DNA of 10,355 bases from Roseovarius sp. (GCA_007125415.1 SLDH01000212.1:1-10355), one strand, 5' to 3'; counted from the stretch's first letter, positions 1-6,680 are shown. Notes: generated by a model not told the origin, from the letters alone. Made by a program: numbers and translations.

Positions 1-1019
1 ACGAAAGGCACGCGGCGGCCATCGCCGCAGGCGAGGTTGCGGCGAAGCCGCTTTCGTCTGAAGAATTCATCCTCAAGGCCTCGGGCATCGAAAGCCGCCA
101 TGTGATGAACAAGTCCGGCGTGCTGGACCCCGAGATGATGCACCCGCTCTTGCGCCCGCGTGGCGATGACGAGCCGGGGATCATGGCCGAAATGGCGCTC
201 GAGGCCTGCGGCACCGCGCTCGCCCGTGCGGGGCTGCCCGCAAGGGAAGTGGATCTCATCATCTGCGCGGCTTCCAATCACGAGCGCCCCTACCCGGCGA
301 TTGCCATTGAGATCCAGCAGCTTCTGGGCGCGGGCGGCTTTGCTTTCGATATGAATGTGGCCTGTTCCTCGGCCACATTCGGCATTCAGGCGGCGGCGGA
401 CATGATCCGCGCAGGCTCGGCGGGCAAGGCGCTGGTGGTCAGCCCAGAGATATGTTCAGGCCACCTGGAGTGGCGCGACCGCGATTGCCATTTCATCTTC
501 GGGGACGTGTGCACGGCAGTGCTGATCGAACGGGCCGAGGCCGCTCGCGGCGGGCATTTCCTGATCCGCTCAACCCGTTGCGCCACCGAATTCTCCAACA
601 ACATTCGCAACAATAACGGTTTCTTGCGTCGCACCCGCCCGGACCATATGGAAGACCGGCGCGACATGCTTTTCATGCAGGAGGGGCGGAAAGTGTTCAG
701 GGAGGTGCTGCCGCTCGTGAGCGACCACATCGCCGCGCATCTCGCCACCGCGGACGTGCGGGCGGATAAGCTCAAGCGCCTCTGGCTTCATCAGGCCAAC
801 AAGAGCATGAACGATTTCATCGGCAGGAAAGTCATGGGCCGCACCCCCACTCCCGAGGAACAACCCAACATCCTGCAGGATTACGCCAACACCTCGTCGG
901 CGGGCTCGATCATCGCCTTTTCACAGCATTCGGACGATTTGGTCACGGGTGATCTGGGGCTCATCTGTTCCTTCGGCGCGGGCTATTCGGTGGGCTCGGT
1001 GCTTGTGGCGAGGGCCTGA
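1..1019 (+). CDS. Beta-ketoacyl-ACP synthase III (FabH-like), 5' end outside window
   Basis: Condensing enzyme of the thiolase fold. KAS III proteins join an acyl-CoA primer to malonyl-ACP in the cytoplasm to start fatty-acid or related acyl-chain synthesis. The frame is open from base 3 to the TGA at 1017-1019 (338 visible residues), and family-like sequence (EEFILKASGIESRH) lies upstream of the first ATG at 102, so that ATG is not the start and the gene is cut by the window edge. The Cys-His-Asn triad is visible: Cys in NVACSSA (codon 363-365), His in LHQAN (789-791) and Asn in YANTSS (888-890), followed by the C-terminal glycine-rich SFGAGYSVGSVL. It appears longer than E. coli FabH (317 aa) and resembles the roughly 370-aa subgroup I recall as PRK07515. 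The primer is unknown, so a role outside bulk fatty-acid synthesis is possible. The 3' end overlaps the convergent MATE gene. Confidence 0.93.
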   Translation, partial: ERHAAAIAAGEVAAKPLSSEEFILKASGIESRHVMNKSGVLDPEMMHPLLRPRGDDEPGIMAEMALEACGTALARAGLPAREVDLIICAASNHERPYPAIAIEIQQLLGAGGFAFDMNVACSSATFGIQAAADMIRAGSAGKALVVSPEICSGHLEWRDRDCHFIFGDVCTAVLIERAEAARGGHFLIRSTRCATEFSNNIRNNNGFLRRTRPDHMEDRRDMLFMQEGRKVFREVLPLVSDHIAAHLATADVRADKLKRLWLHQANKSMNDFIGRKVMGRTPTPEEQPNILQDYANTSSAGSIIAFSQHSDDLVTGDLGLICSFGAGYSVGSVLVARA

Positions 1020-2431
1020 GCGGCAAGGGCCTGACGCCGCCCCGCCATCAGGAAGAAGCGCCAGGTCAGCAGCGCACCCGCGAGAGCCAGCCCGAACGCA
1101 TAGCCCAACCAGATGCCATTCGGCCCCACGTCAAGCTTGAAGGCGATGAGGTAACCGATGGGCAGGGCGAGACACCAATAGGCGAAGTTGGTGATCAGAA
1201 CCGGCACGCGATTGTCGGTCATCCCGCGCGAGGCTCCCAGCATGGCCCCCTGGATGCCGTCGCCGATCTGCATGCAGGCGATCACGAAAAACATCGCCAT
1301 GGCCAGCATCACGACCTCCGGATCATCCGAAAGACCCCTCGAGATGGGCCCTCGCAACAGAAACACCCCGATCATCACGACCCCCATCCAGGAGATGATC
1401 GTCACGAGAGCCGCAATCCCGATCCGCTGCAGGCGGTAGATTTCGCCCGCCCCGATGGCCTGGCCGATTCGGATGGAAACCGCGATGGAAAGCCCGAGCG
1501 GCACCATGTAGATGACATTGCCCACCGAGGTGACGATCTGTGTCGCTGCGAGCGCCGTTGCCCCGAACCAGCCGATCATCAGGATCGCCACCGTATAGGC
1601 GCCGCCCTCGCCCATATATCCCGCAGCGATGGTGGCCCCTTCCTTCACCTGCAGGCGCATCTCGGCACCGAGATCATGGATGACACGACGCGCCGGGGCG
1701 GTAAAGCGCGCCCGCCGCCAGATGATCAGTGCGATGAGCAGCGTCGCCACCTCGGAGAGCAGGCTGGCAAGCCCGGCACCCGTGAGGCCCAGCCCCTCCC
1801 ATGATCCGATCCCGTGGATCAGCACGAGATTTGCCGGCACGTTGAGACCCACCGCGAGAAAGGCAAGGCCCACACCGATCCAGGGCTGGCTCATCGCATC
1901 GAAGAGGCCCTTCAGGGTGAGAAACAGAATGAATGGGATCATGATGACGCTCATCGCGGTCCAATAGCCGCCCAGCACATCGATCACCTCTTCGGGCTGT
2001 CCCAGAAAGGGCAGCACGGGCCGGATCGCCAGCATGAGCAGCACCGCGCACGTCCCGGTCACACAAGCGATGGCAAGCCCGCTTCGCAGCGCCCGCGACA
2101 GCGCATCGGGGCTGCCGTTGCCATGGGCCTCGGCAATGCGCACGCTGATCACCGACACAAAGCCGTAAAGCCCTGAATACAGGATGATGACGAAGGACAT
2201 CGTTATGGAAATCGCCGCCAGCGGCACCGTCCCCAAGGGCGCAACCATGATCGTGTCAACCACCCCGATGAGCAGAGTCGCCATCAGTGCCACGGTAATC
2301 GGAAAGGCCAGAACGACGAGCCTGCGGATCTCGCGCCAGATCAGGATCGGCAGTGGTGCCTGCACGGCGGGCGGCGCCACGGCGTGAAGGTCGGGCGGCA
2401 CGCTGCCGAGAGCTCGTCGCTTCATCTTCAT
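983..2431 (-). CDS. MATE family multidrug/Na+(H+)-coupled efflux transporter
   Basis: Inner-membrane antiporter of the MATE family (NorM/DinF-like), which exports cationic or amphipathic compounds in exchange for Na+ or H+. The protein is 482 aa, the usual family size, and is hydrophobic throughout with two homologous halves, consistent with 12 membrane segments. The N-terminal 30 residues are proline-rich and cytoplasmic-looking. Recognisable family positions are Asp59 in GVVDTIMVAPLG (helix 1), Glu275 in YMGEGGAY (start of the second half) and Asp391 in IGDGIQGAMLGASRG, which correspond to the acidic transport residues known in NorM. The chosen ATG at 2431 has an AAGG about 12 nt upstream; an ATG two codons later is an alternative. 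It lies 56 bp after the flavin reductase stop on the same strand, so the two may form an operon. Its last 37 bp run antisense into the KAS III gene. The substrate cannot be read from the sequence. Confidence 0.95.
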   Translation of the reverse strand: MKMKRRALGSVPPDLHAVAPPAVQAPLPILIWREIRRLVVLAFPITVALMATLLIGVVDTIMVAPLGTVPLAAISITMSFVIILYSGLYGFVSVISVRIAEAHGNGSPDALSRALRSGLAIACVTGTCAVLLMLAIRPVLPFLGQPEEVIDVLGGYWTAMSVIMIPFILFLTLKGLFDAMSQPWIGVGLAFLAVGLNVPANLVLIHGIGSWEGLGLTGAGLASLLSEVATLLIALIIWRRARFTAPARRVIHDLGAEMRLQVKEGATIAAGYMGEGGAYTVAILMIGWFGATALAATQIVTSVGNVIYMVPLGLSIAVSIRIGQAIGAGEIYRLQRIGIAALVTIISWMGVVMIGVFLLRGPISRGLSDDPEVVMLAMAMFFVIACMQIGDGIQGAMLGASRGMTDNRVPVLITNFAYWCLALPIGYLIAFKLDVGPNGIWLGYAFGLALAGALLTWRFFLMAGRRQALAAQALATSTEPTE

Positions 2432-2487
2432 TGCCGTTGCGCACCTTCGCTACCCGGACCGGTTTTCCGGCCGGTACCGAGGCCGTT

Positions 2488-3015
2488 TCAGAATTTCTGT
2501 TTGGGATGTACCACGTGGAAGGTACCGCTCATATAGGTCAGTGGTTTCTCGCCTGCATTCGAGATACCTGTGACGTCGCCGATACAGATGGCGTGGCTGC
2601 CATGTTCTACCGTCCGATTGAGCCTGCAGGAAAACGCTGTCGCGCGCGGCAGAATGGGGCCTGCCTCCGTCAGCGTCACGTCCAGACCGCCAAACCTGTC
2701 GGCCTGATCGTCATCGAACACACCGGCGAAGGCGCGTGCTACCGTCACCGCGTCCTCGGGCAGCACGTTGACACAGAAAACACCGTTGCCGCGAACCGCT
2801 GCCGCGATCCGGCTGTCGGATCGGAGGCAGACCAGAACGCTGGGCGGGTCGGCGGACAGCGAGGTGAAAGCACTGACCGTGGCACCCATGCGCCCCGCCG
2901 GACCATCGGTCGTTACCACGGTAACGGTGGCCGCTACATGGCGCATTGCCCCGATGAAGGCGTCTTTTGTCGGCTCCATTCGATTGTCATCCATATCCCA
3001 GATGTCCCGCGCCAT
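2488..3015 (-). CDS. Flavin reductase-like protein (FMN-binding split barrel)
   Basis: Member of the short-chain flavin reductase family (HpaC/RutF type). These enzymes use NAD(P)H to reduce FMN or FAD, usually to feed reduced flavin to a partner monooxygenase; some members bind flavin or haem for other uses. The protein is 175 aa, within the normal 150-190 range. Visible family signatures are ATVTVVTTDG (29-38), the flavin-loop block GATVSAFTSLSADPPSVLVCL (44-64), FCVNVLPED, and the C-terminal barrel strand GSHAICIGDV (139-148). The ATG at 3015 is used here, but no strong ribosome binding site precedes it. ATGs at 2994 (residue 8) and 2979 (residue 13) are reasonable alternatives, since many family members begin close to the EPTKDAF stretch. 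No flavin-dependent monooxygenase gene is in the window, so its partner is unknown. The MATE gene follows 56 bp downstream on the same strand. Confidence 0.9.
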   Translation of the reverse strand: MARDIWDMDDNRMEPTKDAFIGAMRHVAATVTVVTTDGPAGRMGATVSAFTSLSADPPSVLVCLRSDSRIAAAVRGNGVFCVNVLPEDAVTVARAFAGVFDDDQADRFGGLDVTLTEAGPILPRATAFSCRLNRTVEHGSHAICIGDVTGISNAGEKPLTYMSGTFHVVHPKQKF

Positions 3016-3213
3016 GGGTCACGGCAACAGTAACTGTTTCGCAAACTCAGGCAAACAGCACCGAAACCCGAGCAAGTTGGAAGTGGCGCGCGGCGCACCA
3101 AGGTCAAAGATATATCTAATCCTTCTGCCTCATGCTGTCGATCAGATGCTGCGCGTTCTGGCCAATCCCTGCGGCACCTGCCATATCTTCGGCAACCGAA
3201 AGGAAGCTATACC
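3016..3213. promoter_or_regulatory. Divergent intergenic region between flavin reductase and HAD genes
   Basis: A 198-bp gap that must hold promoters for both genes. I see no convincing -35/-10 pair on either strand. Visible structure: an inverted repeat AACAG-TAA-CTGTT (3026-3038) eleven bases before the flavin reductase ATG; a direct repeat GCAAAC at 3041-3046 and 3051-3056, exactly one helical turn apart; and an AT-rich 10-bp palindrome AGATATATCT (3108-3117) in otherwise GC-rich DNA. A good Shine-Dalgarno AAGGA (3200-3204) precedes the HAD ATG. These are candidate operator or promoter elements only. Confidence 0.4.
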
Positions 3214-4089
3214 ATGACCCAACTGATCAACGCGCTCTCTGAAGTATCCGACCGTTACGACGTGCTCTTTGTCGATCTGTGGGGGTGCGTGCATGACGGG
3301 GTGCGCGCCTTTCCCGAGGCGGTGGCCGCGCTGAAGACCTGCCGCGCGGCGGGGAAGGTGGTGGTTCTCGTTACCAATTCGCCCAAACCCCGCAAAGGGG
3401 TCGAGGCACAGTTGACCGAATTCGGGGTGCCGCGCGACGCCTACGACACGGTGGCCTCCTCCGGCGACAGTGCGCGCGCGGCGATGTTTCGCGGGGCGGT
3501 GGGCAGCAAGGTCTATTTCATGGGTGAGTGGGCGCGCGACGAAGGCTTCTTCGCGCCGATGTCGGTGATCGATGACCCGGTAGAGATCACGCGCGTCCCC
3601 CTTCGCGAGGCCGACGGGATCGTCTGCTGCGGCCCCTTCGATCCGATGGCCGACCCGGAGGTGAACCGTGCCGATTTCCTCTACGCCAAACAGATGGGCC
3701 TGAAACTGCTCTGCGCCAATCCCGATATCATCGTGGACCGAGGCGAGGTGCGCGAATGGTGCGCTGGCGCGCTTGCCCGGCTCTACACCGAAATGGGGGG
3801 TGAGAGCCTCTATTTCGGCAAGCCGCATCCACCGATCTACGATCTGGCGCGCCGTCGTCTCGCCGCGATGGGTGTCACGGTCGATCCGGCCGGGATTCTC
3901 GCCATCGGTGACGGCCCGCATACCGACATTCAGGGGGCCATGGGCGAGGATATCGATTCGCTCTTCATCACCGGGGGGCTTGCGGCCCGCGAGACGAGGA
4001 CAACCGATCAACCTGATGAGGAAGCGTTGCGCGCCTATCTGGCAAAGGAGATGATCGCCCCCACCTTCGCCATCGGCAAGCTGCGCTGA
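3214..4089 (+). CDS. HAD superfamily class IIA hydrolase, TIGR01459 type
   Basis: Haloacid dehalogenase-fold protein of subclass IIA (NagD-like cap), 291 aa. HAD class IIA members are mostly phosphatases using an aspartyl-phosphate intermediate and Mg2+; the substrate of the TIGR01459 group is not known to me. Motif I is FVDLWGCVHDG with the nucleophile Asp21. Motif II is VTNS with Thr54, motif III has Lys203 in YFGKPHP, and motif IV is IGDGPHTD with Asp233 and Asp238. The usual second motif-I aspartate (DxD), which acts as general acid, is replaced by Trp23. I recall DLWG as typical for this alphaproteobacterial group, so it is probably a family trait rather than damage, but it makes ordinary phosphatase chemistry uncertain. 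AAGGA lies 9 nt before the ATG. It is divergent from the flavin reductase and convergent with the terB-like gene across a 414-bp gap. Confidence 0.92.
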   Translation: MTQLINALSEVSDRYDVLFVDLWGCVHDGVRAFPEAVAALKTCRAAGKVVVLVTNSPKPRKGVEAQLTEFGVPRDAYDTVASSGDSARAAMFRGAVGSKVYFMGEWARDEGFFAPMSVIDDPVEITRVPLREADGIVCCGPFDPMADPEVNRADFLYAKQMGLKLLCANPDIIVDRGEVREWCAGALARLYTEMGGESLYFGKPHPPIYDLARRRLAAMGVTVDPAGILAIGDGPHTDIQGAMGEDIDSLFITGGLAARETRTTDQPDEEALRAYLAKEMIAPTFAIGKLR

Positions 4090-4112
4090 ACGGGCGGCGA
4101 TGAGACCCGTTC
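4088..4112 (+). terminator. Stem-loop overlapping the HAD stop codon
   Basis: GAACGGG (4088-4094) pairs perfectly with CCCGTTC (4106-4112) around an 11-nt loop, beginning inside the TGA stop. The compact palindrome CGGCAG-C-CTGCCG (4112-4124) follows immediately. No U-tract follows, so this may be a 3'-end stabilising structure or processing site rather than a classical intrinsic terminator. Confidence 0.35.
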
Positions 4113-4253
4113 GGCAGCCTGCCGGCGTTTCGATCAATCCGGTTGAGGCGCGGCGGCGTGCGGCCTTGACTGGCTGCTGAGAAGGGCCCTCCCCCACCAA
4201 GTCCCCTGAGCCGGAATACTGTGCCGCGCCACGCTTGCCCCATGGTCTCGCCC

Positions 4254-4388
4254 GGGCGGCGCCCGACCCTCCCCCCGGGAGGGCGCGTTGCAACCTTGCT
4301 AAAAGCATAACGGTTACAGGTTCTTGGCTGCCATAAAGCACAGCCGCCCCGACGGACCAAAGCGCCCACCCAGGGTCGGGCGCCGCCC
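4254..4388. repeat. REPIN-like pair of inverted GC-rich palindromes
   Basis: GGGCGGCGCCCGACCCT (4254-4270) recurs as its exact reverse complement at 4372-4388, 17 of 17 bases, with 101 nt between. Each copy also folds on itself through the same core stem, GCGCCC with GGGCGC (4259-4264/4281-4286 and 4362-4367/4378-4383), but with different inner loops: TCCC-CCC-GGGA in the left copy and ACC-CAG-GGT in the right copy. Similar stems with variable loops, in opposite orientation, in an intergenic convergent spot match the architecture of REP doublets (BIME/REPIN). I recall similar GC-rich palindromes in roseobacter genomes but could not check this. Confidence 0.72.
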
Positions 4389-4417
4389 TCCTCTTTACGT
4401 AGAAACAGATGGGGACA

Positions 4418-4459
4418 AACAGTTTCCCTCGCCTTTGCGGCCCCTGTTCAATTTTTTTT
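4418..4459 (+). terminator. Possible intrinsic terminator before the T8 tract
   Basis: AACAG (4418-4422) can pair with CTGTT (4444-4448), with a short inner GCC/GGC helix (4431-4433/4439-4441). CAA and then eight T residues follow (4452-4459). The T-tract is convincing, but the outer stem is only 5 bp with a long loop, so the call is weak. It would end transcripts coming from the HAD gene. Confidence 0.35.
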
Positions 4460-4503
4460 CAGCAGCCTTAATTCCGCGCGACGGCCCTCAATCGTTCCGC
4501 ACG

Positions 4504-4929
4504 CTACCCTCGCAAGTGCCGCGCCCGCGCGCCCCGCTCGATCGCGGCGGCGTGCAGCCGGTCGATGTTGAGCTCATACCGGATTTCTTCCAGAATGCGC
4601 AGTTCCTCATCCTGCAGCGTGCCATCGGCGGCGGCCACATCACAGGCCAGCGCATAGGCCGTCTCATAGAGCCGCTCGGGCAGGTTCTCACGGACAAGGC
4701 CGAAAAGCGCATCCAGACCGTCTTCCACGCTGAAAAGGTCAAAGACGGTCTGTGCCGTCACATTAATCCGGTCCACATCATAGCTGGCGAAGATCGGCAG
4801 ATGGTTGACCGTGCTTTCGATCTTGACCAGTTCCGCCGTGCGGATCTGCTCGTCCGAGGCCGATACCGCTATCATGACCGCGACAAGGCAATCCTGAGGG
4901 CTCAGCGACTGGGGGATCTGGCGGTTCAT
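4504..4929 (-). CDS. TerB-family (tellurite resistance/DjlA-like helical) protein
   Basis: Small all-helical cytoplasmic protein of the TerB/DjlA N-terminal domain class, 141 aa, matching the roughly 140-150 aa of stand-alone members. The fold is an internal duplication around acidic helix-loop segments. Here the repeats are visible as MIAVSASDEQIRTAELVKIE (19-38) and DVAAADGTLQDEELRILEEI (97-116); the acidic residues of such segments bind divalent metal in characterised TerB. The frame extends further upstream, but the start at 4929 is favoured because AAAGGA lies 6 nt before it and TerB similarity begins near QSLSPQDCLVAVMIAV. No terC, terD or other ter genes are nearby, so a tellurite role should not be assumed; stand-alone TerB proteins are widespread and mostly uncharacterised. 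It is transcribed divergently from lysS. Confidence 0.8.
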   Translation of the reverse strand: MNRQIPQSLSPQDCLVAVMIAVSASDEQIRTAELVKIESTVNHLPIFASYDVDRINVTAQTVFDLFSVEDGLDALFGLVRENLPERLYETAYALACDVAAADGTLQDEELRILEEIRYELNIDRLHAAAIERGARARHLRG

Positions 4930-4960
4930 CGGATGTCCTTTCAAGCCCATGTTGCAGCGC

Positions 4961-4989
4961 AGAATATTGACTGTGCAGCAGCACGGCAA
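4961..4989 (-). promoter_or_regulatory. Candidate sigma-70 promoter for the terB-like gene
   Basis: On the minus strand, TTGCCG (4984-4989) and TATTCT (4961-4966) are separated by exactly 17 bp, each matching four of six consensus bases. This lies 32 bp upstream of the terB-like ATG, giving a leader of roughly 25 nt that contains the AAAGGA ribosome binding site. It overlaps almost completely with the candidate lysS promoter on the other strand. Confidence 0.45.
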
Positions 4990-4995
4990 TAGGTA
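4967..4995 (+). promoter_or_regulatory. Candidate promoter for lysS
   Basis: TTGACT (4967-4972) is a five-of-six -35 match. After a 17-bp spacer, TAGGTA (4990-4995) is a weak -10 (three of six). A start near 5002-5003 would put the 5006-5029 stem-loop at the very 5' end of a roughly 43-nt lysS leader. The -35 sits directly beside the opposing terB -10 (AGAATA|TTGACT). Confidence 0.38.
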
Positions 4996-5005
4996 GCGGC
5001 GAGCC

Positions 5006-5029
5006 GGTGCGGCGGATAATCGCCGCACC
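5006..5029 (+). promoter_or_regulatory. lysS: Perfect 9-bp stem-loop in the lysS leader
   Basis: GGTGCGGCG (5006-5014) and CGCCGCACC (5021-5029) are perfect complements around the 6-nt loop GATAAT. The stem ends 5 nt before the GGAGAA ribosome binding site (5035-5040) and 16 nt before the ATG. An extra CCGG (5033-5036), which includes the start of the ribosome binding site, could compete with the stem base for pairing with CCGG at 5004-5007. There is no downstream U-run, so it is not an intrinsic terminator. It may be an mRNA 5' stabiliser, a translational control element, or a protein-binding DNA palindrome. Confidence 0.6.
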
Positions 5030-5045
5030 AAACCGGAGAAAGCCC

Positions 5046-6620
5046 ATGTCCGCGATCCGTGACGCCGCCCTGAATTCCAAGGCCTGGCCCTTTGAGGAGG
5101 CGAGACGGCTCGTCAAACGCTATGAGAAGGCGCCGCCGGAAAAGGGGTATGTGCTCTTCGAGACAGGCTATGGCCCCTCGGGCCTGCCCCATATCGGCAC
5201 TTTCGGCGAAGTGGCGCGCACCACGATGGTGCGCCGCGCCTTCGAGTTGATCAGCGATATCCCGACCAAGCTGATCTGCTTTTCCGATGATCTCGACGGT
5301 ATGCGCAAGGTGCCCGGCAATGTGCCCGACCCCGATGCGCTCACCCCCTATCTGCAATTGCCGCTGACGGCGGTACCGGACCCTTTCGGGACGCATGACA
5401 GCTTTGGCGATCACAACAACGCAATGCTGCGGCGCTTTCTCGATACGTTCGGCTTTGAATACGAGTTCATCTCGGCCACGCAATTCTACAAATCCGGACG
5501 GTTCGACGCGGTGCTGCGGCGTGCTGCCGAGCGCTATGACGACATCATGAAGATCATGCTGAAATCCCTGCGCGAAGAGCGGCGGCAGACCTACTCCATC
5601 TTCCTGCCCATCCATCCCGAAACAGGCCGGGTACTCTATGTGCCCATCCGTGAGGTCAACGCGAGGGATGCCACGATCACCTTCGATGATGAGACGGGCC
5701 GCGAATGGACCCTGCCGGTGACGGGCGGGCATGTGAAGCTGCAATGGAAACCCGATTTCGGCGCGCGCTGGGCCGCACTGGGGGTGGATTTCGAGATGTA
5801 TGGCAAGGATCATTCCACCAACACGCCCATCTATGACGGCATTTGCCGGGTGCTGGGGACGCGTCCGCCCGAGCATTTCACCTATGAGCTGTTTCTCGAT
5901 GAGAACGGGCAGAAAATCTCCAAGACCTCCGGAAACGGCGTCAGCATCGACGAATGGCTGACCTATGCCGCGACCGAGTCTCTCTCCTATTTCATGTATC
6001 AGAAGCCGAAAACCGCCAAGCGCATGCATTTTGACGTGATCCCCAAGGCGGTGGACGAGTATCACCAGCAATTGCGCGCCTTCCCCGGGCAGGATGCGGC
6101 GCAGCAGGTCAACAACCCCGTCTGGCATATCCACGGCGGCGATGTGCCCGAAAGCCGGATGACCGTGCCTTTCTCCATGCTGCTCAACCTTGCTTCCGTC
6201 AGCCATGCGCAGGACAAGGAAACACTCTGGGGCTTCATCCGCCGCTATGCGCCCGAGGCGAGCCCCGAGGCCAACCCGGATCTGGATGCCGCCGCGGGCT
6301 TTGCCGTGAAATATTACGAGGATTTCGTCGCCCCGCAGAAAGCCTATCGTGCCCCCACCGAGGCCGAACGCGAGGCGCTTTTGGCCTTGCGCGCCGAGCT
6401 TGCGGCCTATGATGGCCCCGTGGAGGATGAAGCGCTGCAAGCGGTTGTCTATGCGGTGGGCCGGGACCGGTTCGACCCGCTGCGCGACTGGTTTCGCGCG
6501 CTCTATGAGGTGCTGCTGGGCGCAAGCCAGGGCCCTCGCTTTGGCGGCTTCATCGCGCTATATGGCGTTTCGGAGACGGTAGAACTGATCGACGAGGCCC
6601 TGGCGGGCAGATTGACCTGA
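5046..6620 (+). CDS. lysS: Lysine--tRNA ligase, class I (archaeal-type)
   Basis: Cytoplasmic enzyme that activates lysine with ATP and charges tRNA-Lys. This is the class I form, built on a Rossmann catalytic domain and unrelated to the class II LysRS of E. coli; alphaproteobacteria are known to carry it. The protein is 524 aa, normal for the family. The HIGH motif is HIGT at 49-52 within [15 protein letters not shown], and the KMSKS-type loop is KISKTSGN at 290-297. The C-terminal part is the helical anticodon-binding domain. The ATG at 5046 is chosen because GGAGAA lies 5 nt upstream and conserved sequence starts just after it; an in-frame ATG at 5007 falls inside the leader hairpin. The cytochrome c gene follows 60 bp downstream on the same strand, possibly separated by a weak terminator. 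No second LysRS is in the window. Confidence 0.97.
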   Translation: MSAIRDAALNSKAWPFEEARRLVKRYEKAPPEKGYVLFETGYGPSGLPHIGTFGEVARTTMVRRAFELISDIPTKLICFSDDLDGMRKVPGNVPDPDALTPYLQLPLTAVPDPFGTHDSFGDHNNAMLRRFLDTFGFEYEFISATQFYKSGRFDAVLRRAAERYDDIMKIMLKSLREERRQTYSIFLPIHPETGRVLYVPIREVNARDATITFDDETGREWTLPVTGGHVKLQWKPDFGARWAALGVDFEMYGKDHSTNTPIYDGICRVLGTRPPEHFTYELFLDENGQKISKTSGNGVSIDEWLTYAATESLSYFMYQKPKTAKRMHFDVIPKAVDEYHQQLRAFPGQDAAQQVNNPVWHIHGGDVPESRMTVPFSMLLNLASVSHAQDKETLWGFIRRYAPEASPEANPDLDAAAGFAVKYYEDFVAPQKAYRAPTEAEREALLALRAELAAYDGPVEDEALQAVVYAVGRDRFDPLRDWFRALYEVLLGASQGPRFGGFIALYGVSETVELIDEALAGRLT

Positions 6621-6643
6621 CAGAGGTGATTGCGCCGCTCTGT
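6620..6643 (+). terminator. Weak stem-loop after lysS
   Basis: ACAGAG (6620-6625) pairs with CTCTGT (6638-6643) around a 12-nt loop, followed by TCTTTTG. It starts on the last base of the lysS stop codon. The stem is short and AU-rich and the T-run is interrupted, so it may only attenuate read-through into the cytochrome c gene. Confidence 0.35.
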
Positions 6644-6680
6644 TCTTTTGCTAACCTGTAAAAAACCCAGGAGGCGCAGC

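Larger units (their letters stand above)
4090..4503. other. 414-bp gene-free convergent region rich in hairpins
   Basis: No supportable coding sequence lies between the HAD and terB-like stops; open frames here are extensions of antisense shadows. The region instead holds dense secondary structure: the stem-loops just after the HAD stop, the paired inverted GC-rich palindromes (4251-4388), a hairpin GGCTG-10 nt-CAGCC at 4326-4345 between them, and a T8 tract at 4452-4459. It could be a mobile palindromic repeat unit, a bidirectional terminator region, or a structured small RNA. Confidence 0.7.

Noticed and set aside
2353..3033. A 226-codon plus-strand open frame opposite the flavin reductase
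   Set aside because: Shadow of the real gene. The minus-strand product has recognisable split-barrel motifs; this one does not.
3142..4341. A 399-codon minus-strand open frame opposite the HAD gene and through the repeat region
   Set aside because: It runs through the inverted-repeat element and is antisense to a gene with clear HAD motifs; there are no protein motifs or credible ribosome binding site.
4504..5031. Longer start for the TerB-like protein at 5031
   Set aside because: It would extend the protein through the promoter and lysS leader hairpin. The ATG at 4929 has an AAAGGA at the right distance, and family similarity begins after it.
4941..6440. A 499-codon minus-strand open frame opposite lysS
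   Set aside because: The opposite strand encodes an intact class I LysRS with both signature motifs. This frame has no recognisable domain and its composition is typical of antisense frames.
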